Positions 1-7,868 of a DNA stretch of 47,058 nt are shown here, piece by piece. Under the pieces are notes generated by a model. The model did not search any database. It worked only from the letters and a program-made list of their open reading frames with translations, and was not told where the DNA came from. Position numbers and translations under genes: made by a program. Location of the stretch: NCBI GenBank assembly GCA_947465765.1, contig CANIAP010000010.1:1-47058 (forward strand), in the 5' to 3' direction. Positions within the stretch are counted from its first letter, which is position 1; each line of letters opens with the position of its first letter. Source of the stretch: a bacterium. GTDB lineage: Bacteria; Margulisbacteria; Marinamargulisbacteria; SXXA01.

Positions 1-534
1 AGACGAGTTTTGATAGAGCCCCCCCACGTAGACACAGATAAAGTCCGAAAAATCCGGAATCGGATTCACCAGGACAATTGGCGCCGATTGCACCACAAGG
101 ACGTCGGGTCGATTCAGAATAAACCCTTCAATTGCGGTCGTTACATCCCGGGATGCGGGGCCCCCTGGCGGCGAATTAAATTTAATTCCGTTGTACTCAG
201 GTGGATTATGAGACGCAGTAAATACGATTCCCCCGCCCACGCCCTGGGTCTTAACAAACCAAGAAATCAAGGGTGTTGGAACCGGCTTCTCCACCAGCTG
301 AACCGCAATTCCCATATCTGACAATACGGTTGCAGCCACCCGAGGGAAACCGTCAACGCCCACTGAATTACCCTGTCGTGGGTCGTATCCAATGACGACA
401 CTGTAAACCCGCTTCGCCAATATCCACAGGCCGATCGCCGAGCTAATTTCCCTAACATGCGCCATAGTAAACGTATCGCCGACAATTCCACGATACCCGG
501 ATGTTCCAAATGCGATAGGGTTTAATGACATCAT
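1..534 (-). CDS. Phosphoglucomutase/phosphomannomutase family protein, 3' end outside the window
   Basis: Only the first 178 codons are inside the window; the gene runs off the left edge. The visible N-terminal domain of the alpha-D-phosphohexomutase superfamily contains the opening motif FGTSGYRGIVGD (about residues 9-20) and the catalytic phosphoserine loop TASHNPPEYNGIKF (about residues 105-118), whose Ser takes and gives the phosphate when sugar 1-phosphates and 6-phosphates are interconverted. Two consecutive ATG codons (534 and 531) could start it. No strong ribosome site is visible, because the gene begins only 14 bases after the tRNA-Leu CCA end and may be co-transcribed with the tRNA. 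Whether the substrate is glucose, mannose or glucosamine phosphate cannot be told from this part; the manC gene elsewhere in the window makes phosphomannomutase plausible. Confidence 0.9.
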   Translation of the reverse strand, partial: MMSLNPIAFGTSGYRGIVGDTFTMAHVREISSAIGLWILAKRVYSVVIGYDPRQGNSVGVDGFPRVAATVLSDMGIAVQLVEKPVPTPLISWFVKTQGVGGGIVFTASHNPPEYNGIKFNSPPGGPASRDVTTAIEGFILNRPDVLVVQSAPIVLVNPIPDFSDFICVYVGGLYQNSS

Positions 535-548
535 ATAAATTTAAGTGT

Positions 549-633
549 TGGTGCCGAGGACAGGACTTGAACCTGCACAGGTTTCCCCGCTAACCCCTCA
601 AGCTAGTGTGTCTACCAATTTCACCACCTCGGC
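549..633 (-). tRNA. tRNA-Leu (anticodon GAG)
   Basis: Reading the minus strand from 633, the acceptor stem GCCGAGG pairs with CCTCGGC, followed by discriminator A and an encoded CCA (551-549). The anticodon stem CTAGC/GTTAG encloses the loop TTGAGGG, giving anticodon GAG at 599-597 (reads CUC/CUU). A long variable arm and the GGTTCAAGTCC T-loop fit a class II leucine tRNA. A TATAGT hexamer on the minus strand at 649-644 sits where a -10 box would be expected. Confidence 0.96.
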
Positions 634-643
634 AAGGGTGGCT

Positions 644-649
644 ACTATA
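644..649 (-). promoter_or_regulatory. Possible -10 box of tRNA-Leu
   Basis: TATAGT on the minus strand, 10 bases before the first tRNA base at 633. No good -35 hexamer is seen: the expected place is occupied by an 11-base T run on that strand (672-662). The T run could instead serve as the tail of MFS transporter transcripts ending just upstream. Confidence 0.35.
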
Positions 650-681
650 CCATTCCGCCCTAAAAAAAAAAACCAGCCGAA

Positions 682-1917
682 CTACTGTCCAGCCTCACCC
701 TCAGTTGGACGTTGTGGAACGTGGGGATTCACCAATTTGACCTGTAATGCCACCACAATGGACAACAGTGTCACCAAGGCCGACATGACGCCCACCCATC
801 CATAATGATGGAGTTCTCCGCCCGAACCTCGAACAATCATCACCCCAGCAACCGATGCCCCAATCCCCGATCCCAATTGTTGTACCGCAGTGGCAATACT
901 CATAAAACTCCCTCGACGATCCGTTGTGACGCTCGACGTAATCATCGCCATTGCCGGGACAAACCGGCCCGATACTAGAATGAAAAACAGTGTAGTGACG
1001 ATTAACATTAATCCCATCGGCAAACGGGGCATCAGCGGCAACGCAAGTATGGGAATAAGGGCTAATAACCCGACGATTATAAACATCCGCCGCTTTCCAA
1101 ACCGATCGGACAACCGCCCAATAATTGGAGATGAAAAAAAAGTCAGTGCCCCACCCCACAAATACACCCACGACAAATTATGCTCCGGCATCCCTACATT
1201 CGACACCAAAAAGGTGCTGATATACGGAATCAATGAAAATCCAGAAAACACCAACAGAAAGTTCAGTGCAATGGCCCATAACTCATTCGGAGACCGTAAC
1301 GTCCGAACAATCAAACTGATAGGGGTTAACTTGACGCTGGTTTTGTGCTGGAAATGGCCGGTCATCGAGGGCATCACCCTCCAGGCTATCGCGGCAAAGA
1401 TCAACCCGAAACACCCAATCCCGAGGAACGGAGAATGCCATCCCCAATGCCCTGCCGCCCAAAGACCGACCGGAATGCCAACCACTGATGCGACCGAGAA
1501 GGAGGACATGACAAATCCCGTCGCACGTCCCCGTTGAGATTCCGGAAATGCGTCCCCAATTACAGAAAAGATCAACGCCGCCAACATTCCACCGAACGCC
1601 CCAGCCACTACTCGAGCAACAATTAGAATAAAATGGGTTTGTGCAAATGCACAGCCCAACGTACCGGCTAAAAACCCTAAATACAGCACCAATAACGCAT
1701 TTTTACGATCAAATCGATCCAAAAGATACGCCCCCAAAAATCCAAACAATCCGGCGCTAAATGTATACGACGATACAATCCAAGCAAAGGCCGACGGACC
1801 AATATCAAAAATACGCATCAATTGAGGCCCCAAAGGCATCATAATTACAAAATCCAGAATGTGGGTGAACGATATCGCCGCAAGTAAAAAAATAAGGGCA
1901 TTTTGATTGTTTTTCAT
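682..1917 (-). CDS. MFS transporter (drug/metabolite exporter type, 12 TM)
   Basis: The 411-residue protein has the length and hydrophobic pattern of a 12-helix major facilitator superfamily carrier in the inner membrane. The cytoplasmic loop between helices 2 and 3 carries the MFS motif A, GAYLLDRFDRKN (about residues 62-73), and the pseudo-repeat after helix 8 carries GRLSDRFGKRR. The family exports small molecules by proton antiport; AraJ/YdhP-like members are closest in feel, but the substrate cannot be predicted. Its ATG overlaps the stop of the upstream gene by 4 bases (ATGA at 1917-1914), so the two are translationally coupled and probably work together. Confidence 0.85.
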   Translation of the reverse strand: MKNNQNALIFLLAAISFTHILDFVIMMPLGPQLMRIFDIGPSAFAWIVSSYTFSAGLFGFLGAYLLDRFDRKNALLVLYLGFLAGTLGCAFAQTHFILIVARVVAGAFGGMLAALIFSVIGDAFPESQRGRATGFVMSSFSVASVVGIPVGLWAAGHWGWHSPFLGIGCFGLIFAAIAWRVMPSMTGHFQHKTSVKLTPISLIVRTLRSPNELWAIALNFLLVFSGFSLIPYISTFLVSNVGMPEHNLSWVYLWGGALTFFSSPIIGRLSDRFGKRRMFIIVGLLALIPILALPLMPRLPMGLMLIVTTLFFILVSGRFVPAMAMITSSVTTDRRGSFMSIATAVQQLGSGIGASVAGVMIVRGSGGELHHYGWVGVMSALVTLLSIVVALQVKLVNPHVPQRPTEGEAGQ

Positions 1918-2804
1918 GGATTCAACTCACCATGCCTACTCGGATTTGTAATCTGAGCAATCGGACCCGATGACCGAAATAAGGACCGATTATCTCTGAA
2001 CGAAATCTTGACATCGACCTCCGAATAATCCGGATTATCTGATAAATTGACCAAAACCAAACCCGCTGGGGAAATGTAAAATTCAGGGTCATCTTTGTAC
2101 AGGTTGAATTGACTGGTATCCCGGTGAGCCTCATCTAAATCAACCCGCGCCCGATCCCAAAGCCGCACAATAAAGTCTTGATAGGGGTATCCCAGAACAT
2201 CACGGAGCTGTAACGCCCGACTCTGTGCAATATCAACCGAAAAACCAGCTACCCGCTGCGCCGGATACAGCTGACGTTTCCCGCCAAAACTCCAATGAAT
2301 CCGATAGCGAATGGCCACAATCGATTTTGAAAAATAAGCGACATCCCCTTGAATCTTAAGCGATGCAGATTGACTCCCAAATCCGGGGATCAACGTTTTG
2401 TTCGTAAGGTGGGCGCTCGCATCTTTTTTTAAATCGTCCAACATCCGCGCCTCGACCGTTTCAAAATTGGCCCGTAGTAATCGATTGAGTTCACTTCGGC
2501 CCAACACTTCGCCGTAATATTCAAGTTGAGGATATGAAAAAGTATAATCTATCGAAAAAGACTCAGTCCCGGCATCAATCTTCGCGGTCTTTTCCCCACT
2601 CACCATTCGAAAAGCTGTTGGCACCACTTTTCGCAAATACCCAGGGTCCAAATACGGCGCCCGTATCTTAAACAATAGTGCAGTAAGCGGATTACCCTCA
2701 GATGCCAGTTCGTCGTATGAATATTTAAAAATACCAATCACTAAAACAATCGCAACGATCTTAATCCACGTTACGGTAGAACTTTTTGAATTTTTAGGTG
2801 CCAT
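1914..2804 (-). CDS. Unknown protein with one N-terminal membrane anchor
   Basis: I do not recognise this 296-residue protein. It begins with a short basic stretch and then a single hydrophobic segment (about residues 11-29, KIVAIVLVIGIFKYSYDEL), so it is probably anchored in the inner membrane with its remainder outside the cytoplasm. The rest has alternating beta-like patterns but no motif I know. The start at 2804 (MAPKNSKSS) is preferred over the longer in-frame ATG at 2942, because the longer form would cross the divergent glutaredoxin gene and its likely promoter. It overlaps the MFS transporter by 4 bases. It might be an accessory subunit for the exporter, but that rests only on the gene order. 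Confidence 0.6.
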   Translation of the reverse strand: MAPKNSKSSTVTWIKIVAIVLVIGIFKYSYDELASEGNPLTALLFKIRAPYLDPGYLRKVVPTAFRMVSGEKTAKIDAGTESFSIDYTFSYPQLEYYGEVLGRSELNRLLRANFETVEARMLDDLKKDASAHLTNKTLIPGFGSQSASLKIQGDVAYFSKSIVAIRYRIHWSFGGKRQLYPAQRVAGFSVDIAQSRALQLRDVLGYPYQDFIVRLWDRARVDLDEAHRDTSQFNLYKDDPEFYISPAGLVLVNLSDNPDYSEVDVKISFRDNRSLFRSSGPIAQITNPSRHGELNP

Positions 2805-2849
2805 GTTGTCGTCAGGGTGACTGAATTCAATGCCTCCGTCAATTTTAAT

Positions 2850-2879
2850 TTGACAAGACGTCTGCTTTTTAATTGTATT
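2850..2879 (+). promoter_or_regulatory. Possible promoter of the glutaredoxin-BolA operon
   Basis: A perfect TTGACA -35 box lies at 2850-2855, with a weak TGTATT -10 candidate at 2874-2879 (18-base spacer). Transcription would then start only a few bases before the ATG at 2889, and no Shine-Dalgarno sequence is seen there. This suggests a leaderless or very short-leader mRNA. Confidence 0.4.
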
Positions 2880-2888
2880 GTCTGTACT

Positions 2889-3134
2889 ATGAACAAACCC
2901 GAACTCACTTTGTACCATTTCGAAGCCTGTCCTTATTGTCAAAAAGTACGGAGATTCATCACAGAAAACAAGCTAAATGTGACAATGAAAGATATCCATT
3001 TAGACCCGCTAGCAAAGGAATTTTTGATCCAAATCGGTGGAAAATCTCAGGTTCCTTGTTTATTTATTGACGGTAAAGCGCTCTATGAATCATTGGATAT
3101 CATCGAGTGGCTCACCCAACATCAGGTGGCTTAG
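2889..3134 (+). CDS. Glutaredoxin (dithiol, CPYC)
   Basis: An 81-residue thioredoxin-fold protein with the classical dithiol active site ACPYC (about residues 13-17), the cis-proline segment SQVPCLFIDGKALYES, and a C-terminal helix ending IIEWLTQ. Glutaredoxins reduce disulfides or glutathionylated proteins in the cytoplasm; the form with glutathione-S-transferase-like DIIEWL is close to GrxA/GrxC-type or GST N-domain proteins. The ATG at 2889 is chosen because the fold starts there; the upstream in-frame ATG (2817) would add 24 residues that match nothing. It is the first gene of a four-gene operon (BolA 3 bases downstream, then CGFS glutaredoxin, then folP). Confidence 0.85.
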   Translation: MNKPELTLYHFEACPYCQKVRRFITENKLNVTMKDIHLDPLAKEFLIQIGGKSQVPCLFIDGKALYESLDIIEWLTQHQVA

Positions 3135-3137
3135 GCA

Positions 3138-3380
3138 ATGATTGTCGATCAAATCCGCAACACCATTTTAAAGGCCATCCCCGATGCCGAAGTTCTGGTA
3201 ACAGACCCGATGAATGATGGCCAACATTTTCAGGCGGTAGTGATCAGCCCAGAGTTTGAAGGGCTATCATTGATCAAGCAACATCAGATGGTGATGAAAC
3301 CATTGACGCAGGCCTTTGCCACCAACGTCCACGCACTCGGTCTAAAAACATTCTCTCCCTCTCAATGGGAAAAACAATAG
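3138..3380 (+). CDS. BolA/IbaG family protein
   Basis: The 80-residue sequence has the BolA fold: an N-terminal helix (IRNTILKAIPDAEV), the central strand and helix containing HFQAVVISPEFEGLSLIKQHQ, and the C-terminal ALGLKTFSPSQW motif. BolA-like proteins pair with monothiol CGFS glutaredoxins through shared 2Fe-2S clusters and act in cluster trafficking and iron sensing. Here the partner glutaredoxin is encoded 8 bases downstream, which supports that role directly. The His of the HFQ segment is the usual cluster-ligand position. The start at 3138 follows the glutaredoxin stop by 3 bases. Confidence 0.88.
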   Translation: MIVDQIRNTILKAIPDAEVLVTDPMNDGQHFQAVVISPEFEGLSLIKQHQMVMKPLTQAFATNVHALGLKTFSPSQWEKQ

Positions 3381-3388
3381 GAGGCCCT

Positions 3389-3712
3389 ATGACTACCGAT
3401 CTCGAAACGACCAAAGCCCAAATCAAAGCCGACATTACAAGCAACCCTGTTGTCCTTTATATGAAAGGCGATAAAAGCCAGCCTCAGTGTGGGTTCTCTT
3501 CCCAAGTGGTTCAAATCCTAACCCAACTTGAGGTTGATTTCGTGACCCGCGACATATTGGCCGACGAAACCCTTCGCCAAGCCATCAAGGAATTCTCCGA
3601 CTGGCCCACAATCCCGCAGCTCTATATCAACGGCGAATTTATAGGAGGTTGCGATATTACCACTGAATTATTCCAATCTGGTGAACTCCAACAAATTCTG
3701 GGAAAGAACTAA
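3389..3712 (+). CDS. grxD: Monothiol glutaredoxin, CGFS type (Grx4/GrxD-like)
   Basis: A 107-residue protein with the signature KGDKSQPQCGFSSQ, where the single active-site Cys of CGFS binds a bridging 2Fe-2S cluster with glutathione. It also has the WPTIPQLYINGEFIGGCDI segment of all Grx4 proteins. These carry Fe-S clusters between scaffold and target proteins and form a heterodimer with BolA. The start at 3389 is set by an AGGAGG ribosome site 5 bases before it; an in-frame upstream ATG at 3365 lies inside bolA and lacks such a site. The 3' end overlaps the putative start of folP by 32 bases. Confidence 0.93.
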   Translation: MTTDLETTKAQIKADITSNPVVLYMKGDKSQPQCGFSSQVVQILTQLEVDFVTRDILADETLRQAIKEFSDWPTIPQLYINGEFIGGCDITTELFQSGELQQILGKN

Positions 3713-4505
3713 GTCCCCCGAGCCGATCTTAATGGGGGTCATCAACCTGACTCCCGATTCGTTTTCGGATGGCGGCGCATATTCAACACCTGCAGCCGCT
3801 TGGGCACAAATCGACAACCTGATACTCCACGGCGCTGAAATCATTGATATAGGCGCTGAATCGACCCGTCCAGGATCAATTCCGGTAGCCCCCTCCATCC
3901 AGGTAGATCGGATGACCCCTATTCTATCTGAGTTTAAAAATCGTTATTCCGTCGCACTATCCATCGATACAACATCATCCACGGTTGCTGAATTTGCGTT
4001 GCAGTCAGGTGCAGATATCATCAACGACATCTCAGCCCTCCGTTTTGACCCGACGCTTGCTGAATGTGTCACTCGTTGGAACGCAATTTTGGTGCTCAAT
4101 CACAGCCGAAGCACGCCAGTGACCATGCAAAATGACCCTCATTATGATGACGTCGTTGCGGAGGTCATCAGTGAGTTGACTGAATCCGTCGCGATCGCAA
4201 AAATGCACGGAGTCACCAAAATCATTATTGATCCTGGAATCGGATTTGGAAAAACGCTCAATCACAATCTAGAAATCCTTAGAAATCTCCGGCAATTCGA
4301 ACGGTTGGGCTACCCCATTATGGTCGGCACTTCACGAAAATCATTTATCGGGATAATAACCGGCGAAAATAACACCACGCGCCTGGCGGGCACGATTTCG
4401 TCAACGTTATGGGCCATTAATAATGGCGCGAGTATCGTCCGTGTTCACGATATCGAAGAAGTCAGTAAAGCAATGAACGTGTGGGGAAGGATTTTACAGG
4501 CCTAG
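3681..4505 (+). CDS. folP: Dihydropteroate synthase
   Basis: Catalyses condensation of 6-hydroxymethyl-dihydropterin diphosphate with p-aminobenzoate in folate synthesis. Recognised from GVINLTPDSFSDGG (about residues 19-32), DIGAESTRPGS, the IINDISALRFD strand, DPGIGFGKT and the C-terminal RVHDIEEV, all typical of the TIM-barrel pterin-binding family. Length (274 residues) is normal. The start codon is a GTG at 3681 inside the end of grxD and has no obvious ribosome site; an internal ATG at 3732 would remove the first strand and is less likely. It is the last gene of the Grx-BolA-Grx4 operon. Its stop overlaps the end of the convergent small gene at 4494 by 12 bases. Confidence 0.93.
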   Translation: MNSNKFWERTKSPEPILMGVINLTPDSFSDGGAYSTPAAAWAQIDNLILHGAEIIDIGAESTRPGSIPVAPSIQVDRMTPILSEFKNRYSVALSIDTTSSTVAEFALQSGADIINDISALRFDPTLAECVTRWNAILVLNHSRSTPVTMQNDPHYDDVVAEVISELTESVAIAKMHGVTKIIIDPGIGFGKTLNHNLEILRNLRQFERLGYPIMVGTSRKSFIGIITGENNTTRLAGTISSTLWAINNGASIVRVHDIEEVSKAMNVWGRILQA

Positions 4506-4811
4506 CGTTCTTTGCTCGATCTCCGCAATAGTCCGTATTCGTGCGGCAATTTGTTGAACGACCTTATGGACAGGCTCCACTTCGTCCTCATCCTTCATTT
4601 CCTCAACTTCACTCACCCGATAGATACTGTCTTTTTCTTTTTTTCTGGCCAACGCCATCTGCCCCGCTTCATTTGCGGCAGGAACCACCACAGTCTGCAA
4701 ATACGTTACTGCACTCTGAAGCGCTTTCGTAAATTGAGCCGTGTCCGTCGGAACAGGAACCGATCCAGATTTATTGGATTGTCTGAGCGACGCGTCACCG
4801 GATACATTCAC
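4494..4811 (-). CDS. Unknown small protein (third of three)
   Basis: About 105 residues, not recognised. The N-terminal third is polar (Ser/Asn/Thr/Pro), the middle is helical (FTKALQSAVTYLQTVVVPAANEA) and the C-terminal half is charged and probably a helix or coiled coil (EVEEMKDEDEVEPVHKVVQ). The GTG at 4811 shares its first base with the TAG stop of the preceding gene and has a plausible AAGGG site upstream. An earlier in-frame GTG at 4823 has no spacing for a ribosome site. The arrangement says it is the last gene of the glyA operon. It overlaps folP by 12 bases tail-to-tail. Confidence 0.55.
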   Translation of the reverse strand: MNVSGDASLRQSNKSGSVPVPTDTAQFTKALQSAVTYLQTVVVPAANEAGQMALARKKEKDSIYRVSEVEEMKDEDEVEPVHKVVQQIAARIRTIAEIEQRTLGL

Positions 4812-4999
4812 TAGACAGTCCACCCTTTTTGATCGCTGAACTTAACGTCTGGACGAGGCTGATTTTTGCCAAACAAGGCATCGTCAAGTTCCTGCTTAAG
4901 GTGGGGATGCCCAATTTCATCCAAACGTTCTTTAGCCGCTGCCACCAGCTGCTCAGACATCCGATTCGAGGCAAAGAATTCAGGATTATAATTCGACAT
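4811..4999 (-). CDS. Unknown small protein (second of three)
   Basis: A 62-residue soluble, charged protein beginning MSNYNPEFFASNRMSEQ, mostly helical by pattern, ending DVKFSDQKGWTV. Not recognised. The motif-like combination of a short helix (EQLVAAAKERLDEIG) and a polar tail vaguely recalls anti-sigma-28 factor FlgM or other small binding proteins, but I cannot support an assignment. The start at 4999 is preferred over 5017 because of a GGGGGT stretch just upstream. It lies between two other small unknown genes in the same operon. Confidence 0.5.
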   Translation of the reverse strand: MSNYNPEFFASNRMSEQLVAAAKERLDEIGHPHLKQELDDALFGKNQPRPDVKFSDQKGWTV

Positions 5000-5050
5000 T
5001 GGTACCCCCGGTGTCATTCAAAGATTCCCCCAATCCAAGCGCGCCAAACA

Positions 5051-5359
5051 TTATTCAAGCAGCCGATTGGCAAACTTAAGTGCCTCTATTTTTTTTCCGG
5101 GTTGTTTCATGATTGACTCGCTAATGATGTTTACCATTTTTTCGGCCTTAGGCGTCATCTCCACACCAATTACACCCTCAACTTTTAACGCGATCATCAC
5201 TTGGGTCAAGATAATCTTACCCTCATCAGATCCAATGTAAGGAAGAATTGTCTTTAATATATTTACAAATTGATCGTGCTTATCACGGCGACGAGGTGCA
5301 ATAAAGACCGTATCGCTGTCATCCGCGGCTTGTATCGACCGATCATCTGGATTTATCAT
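5051..5359 (-). CDS. Unknown small protein (first of three)
   Basis: A 102-residue protein, not recognised. After a polar N-terminus (about residues 1-25) it has helices KHDQFVNILKTILPYI and KIILTQVMIALKVE and a C-terminal helix ending KIEALKFANRLLE. It has no Cys, no membrane segment and no signal peptide. The ATG at 5359 has an AAAGGG site 11 bases upstream; a GTG at 5371 directly abuts that site and is therefore less likely. It follows the ArsR-type regulator by about 62 bases. Confidence 0.5.
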   Translation of the reverse strand: MINPDDRSIQAADDSDTVFIAPRRRDKHDQFVNILKTILPYIGSDEGKIILTQVMIALKVEGVIGVEMTPKAEKMVNIISESIMKQPGKKIEALKFANRLLE

Positions 5360-5421
5360 TGATTTTTTCACCCTTTCAACGGTATCAATCGCAGCTTTTT
5401 ACCCCTTAAAATGCAACGAAA

Positions 5422-5730
5422 TTATGTGTTGGGATTGGCTTGATCCGCAAACATCACCAATTCAAACGCATCCCAACAGGACTTAAATGACTCATAGTCA
5501 ATTGAATAAAATACTTTTCGTCCCTCTTTACGGGCTTTAGTGATACCTGCCCGCCGCAATATGTTCAAATGATGGGACGTAGTGGATTGTTCGAGATAAA
5601 AATGACGCTCAACATCTTGAGCAAACATTTCCTGATTTTGTTTTAAAAGCCGAACCATTTCAATGCGTTCTTCATTCGCCAAAGCTTTAAAAAAATTGAT
5701 AAACCGAAGAGTTTCCTTGTTGTCTTTCAT
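5422..5730 (-). CDS. ArsR/SmtB-family winged-helix regulator
   Basis: A 102-residue DNA-binding protein with the ArsR fold: LRFINFFKALANEERIEMVRLL (helices 1-2), recognition helix segment STTSHHLNILRRAGI (about residues 50-64) and the wing KARKEGRKVFYSID. The ELCVCDL-type arsenic/cadmium cysteines on helix 3 are absent (FAQDVERHF instead), so it is unlikely to sense metals through that site; some family members sense persulfides, redox state or nothing. It has a good AAGGTGG ribosome site and follows serS by 14 bases, so it is part of the glyA-pheA-serS operon rather than divergent from a target, an unusual location for an autoregulator. Confidence 0.85.
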   Translation of the reverse strand: MKDNKETLRFINFFKALANEERIEMVRLLKQNQEMFAQDVERHFYLEQSTTSHHLNILRRAGITKARKEGRKVFYSIDYESFKSCWDAFELVMFADQANPNT

Positions 5731-5744
5731 CCCGCTATTCCACC

Positions 5745-6992
5745 TTATAGTTGTTCAATATTTAAATAAGGCACCAACGCAGACGGCACCGTTATAGACC
5801 CATCTTCGTTTTGAAAATTCTCAAGAATCGCTGCAAACGTACGGCCCACCGCCAATCCAGATCCATTTAACGTGTGGAGATAATTCACTTTTCCGGTCGA
5901 CTTGTCGCGGTATCTTATCATCGCCCTACGCGCCTGAAAATCAAAAAAGTTTGAACATGACGAAATTTCTCTATATTTCCCTTGAGACGGAAACCAAACT
6001 TCGAGATCGTAGGTTATCCCTGCGGAAAAGCCAAGGTCACCGGTACATAATTGGACCACCCGATACGGCAATCCCAACGCCTCTAACACCGCTTCCGCAT
6101 GCCCCAAAAGCTCATTCAATACCCGTATCGACTCCGTCGGACTAACCAACTGAACCAACTCAATTTTGTTAAATTGATGCTGTCTTATAATCCCGGCCAT
6201 ATCTTTTCCGTACGACCCCGCTTCTTTCCGAAAACAACTCGTGTGTGCCGTCAATCGTACCGGCAATTGTTCCTCGGGAATAATCGTATCCCGTACACTG
6301 TTCGTCAGCTGAACCTCTGCTGTCGGACTCAACCAAAAATCAGTGTCGGCAATCCGAAACAAGTCTGACTCAAATTTAGGCAACTGGCCCGTACCTGTAA
6401 GGCTCGCCGTATTGACGATGATCGGAGGCATAATTTCGGTATAACCGTGGCGCTGGGTATGAAGATCCAACATAAAGTTAATCAATGATCGTTCAAGCCG
6501 TGCCCCATTCCCCCGATAGAGGGCAAATCGCGCCCCCGCAACTTTTACTGCAGCCTCAAAATCAATGAGTCCACGTCGCGTTGCCAATTCATCATGGGGT
6601 AATGGTTGAAATTCAAATAGTCGAGGTTCACCCACCCGTTTTATCTCGACGTTATCTAATTCAGTTTCCCCAGAGATCACAGTTACGTCGGGAATGTTGG
6701 GTAAAAAAAGCGCAGAGTTCTTCACGGCATCTTCTGCATGATTTACCGAATCCTGTCTCTGCTTGATCGTATCGGCCAGTTGCCTTAAGACCAATAATTG
6801 AGCTTCAGTCGGTTTACCCTTTGGGGTCATTCTGTTGCGTTCATTTTTGAGATGATCGAGTTCTTGGCTCATTATTCGCCAATGTACATCCGCCTTCAGA
6901 AAACTTTCCAAAAAGTGCTGCGGATATCGGCGACGATCTAGGGCATCCCTGACGACATCAGTGTTTTCACGGACAAATTTTGGATCCAACAT
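5745..6992 (-). CDS. serS: Seryl-tRNA synthetase
   Basis: 415 residues, the usual length. The N-terminal coiled-coil arm that grips tRNA-Ser (about residues 25-100), class II motif 2 FRKEAGSYGKDMAGIIRQHQ (near residue 260) and motif 3 LNGSGLAVGRTFAAILEN (near residue 380) are all present. It charges tRNA-Ser with serine in the cytoplasm. It starts 3 bases after pheA, with a GAGGAGT ribosome site. Serine links it with glyA (serine/glycine interconversion) at the head of the operon. Confidence 0.97.
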   Translation of the reverse strand: MLDPKFVRENTDVVRDALDRRRYPQHFLESFLKADVHWRIMSQELDHLKNERNRMTPKGKPTEAQLLVLRQLADTIKQRQDSVNHAEDAVKNSALFLPNIPDVTVISGETELDNVEIKRVGEPRLFEFQPLPHDELATRRGLIDFEAAVKVAGARFALYRGNGARLERSLINFMLDLHTQRHGYTEIMPPIIVNTASLTGTGQLPKFESDLFRIADTDFWLSPTAEVQLTNSVRDTIIPEEQLPVRLTAHTSCFRKEAGSYGKDMAGIIRQHQFNKIELVQLVSPTESIRVLNELLGHAEAVLEALGLPYRVVQLCTGDLGFSAGITYDLEVWFPSQGKYREISSCSNFFDFQARRAMIRYRDKSTGKVNYLHTLNGSGLAVGRTFAAILENFQNEDGSITVPSALVPYLNIEQL

Positions 6993-6995
6993 TAC

Positions 6996-7868
6996 TTACG
7001 ACTCCTCACTCACTCGATATGACCCAACCAATTTAAAAAAAGATGCTTTCTGACCCACACTATCTAATGCGGATTTAACATCAGGATCATCACAATGTCC
7101 CAACAAATCAACAAAAAACAAATACTCCCCCAAAACGGCCTTTGTGGGCCGGGAACTAATACTCGTCAGATTAATACCACGACGGGAAAGTTCTCCCAAA
7201 ATGTCGACCAATCCCCCCGGACGATCCCGAAAAGTTGAAAAAATAATTGTGGTTTTGTCATTACCGGTGGGTGCAGATCGGGATCGAGATAACACCCAAA
7301 ACCGGGTACGATTCGTTATCGAATCCTGAATAGATGATTGAGCAATTTCCAAACCATATAATTCGGCCAATCGATCGCTACCGATCGCCGCCGTTTTTTG
7401 AGGATCCACCCCTTTTACAATCGGTTTCCCATCCGCAACAAATCCCGCCGCAGTGGCGGTTGAATCCGAAAAATGGAATTTTGGAACAATCGAAAAATTA
7501 TTTTCAAAAAACTGTCGGCACTGGCCAATCGGTTGCGGATGAGAAATAACATCGGTAATTTGACTCCAATCCACCCCTGGCAGCACCAGCAATTGATTCA
7601 CAATTGGAATTGAAAACTCTTCTTCAATTTGGACATTAGGCGTCGCCACCAAGAGGTCTTGAGTGATCAAAACCGGGCCCTCAATCGAATTCTCGACGGG
7701 AACGAACACCAGGTCATAGGAATCCTGGACCATCTCAAACAGCGCCGCGATACTTTTCGCCGGCACCTGTTCCACATCGGAGAGATCGATCCCACGGCGC
7801 TGGAGATATCCCAACGCCGCCAATTCACTAAAGGTTCCCTTGGGGCCTAAGAATCCAATTCGGATCAC
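6996..7868 (-). CDS. pheA: Prephenate dehydratase with ACT domain
   Basis: 290 residues: a prephenate dehydratase domain (about 1-185, opening [15 protein letters not shown] and closing with the catalytic region [10 protein letters not shown]) followed by an ACT regulatory domain (about 195-275). It turns prephenate into phenylpyruvate for phenylalanine synthesis. There is no chorismate mutase domain. In the ACT domain the usual phenylalanine-binding ESRP motif reads SSRP and GALV reads GGLV, so feedback inhibition may be altered; this is inference. The first 4 bases overlap the end of glyA. Confidence 0.95.
   Translation of the reverse strand: MIRIGFLGPKGTFSELAALGYLQRRGIDLSDVEQVPAKSIAALFEMVQDSYDLVFVPVENSIEGPVLITQDLLVATPNVQIEEEFSIPIVNQLLVLPGVDWSQITDVISHPQPIGQCRQFFENNFSIVPKFHFSDSTATAAGFVADGKPIVKGVDPQKTAAIGSDRLAELYGLEIAQSSIQDSITNRTRFWVLSRSRSAPTGNDKTTIIFSTFRDRPGGLVDILGELSRRGINLTSISSRPTKAVLGEYLFFVDLLGHCDDPDVKSALDSVGQKASFFKLVGSYRVSEES

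Noticed and set aside
545-805. Open frame beginning MLVPRTGLEPAQ
   Set aside because: It is the antisense of tRNA-Leu read through, a well-known false protein.
890-1537. 215-residue plus-strand frame
   Set aside because: It lies inside the MFS transporter on the other strand and its composition follows the antisense of hydrophobic codons.
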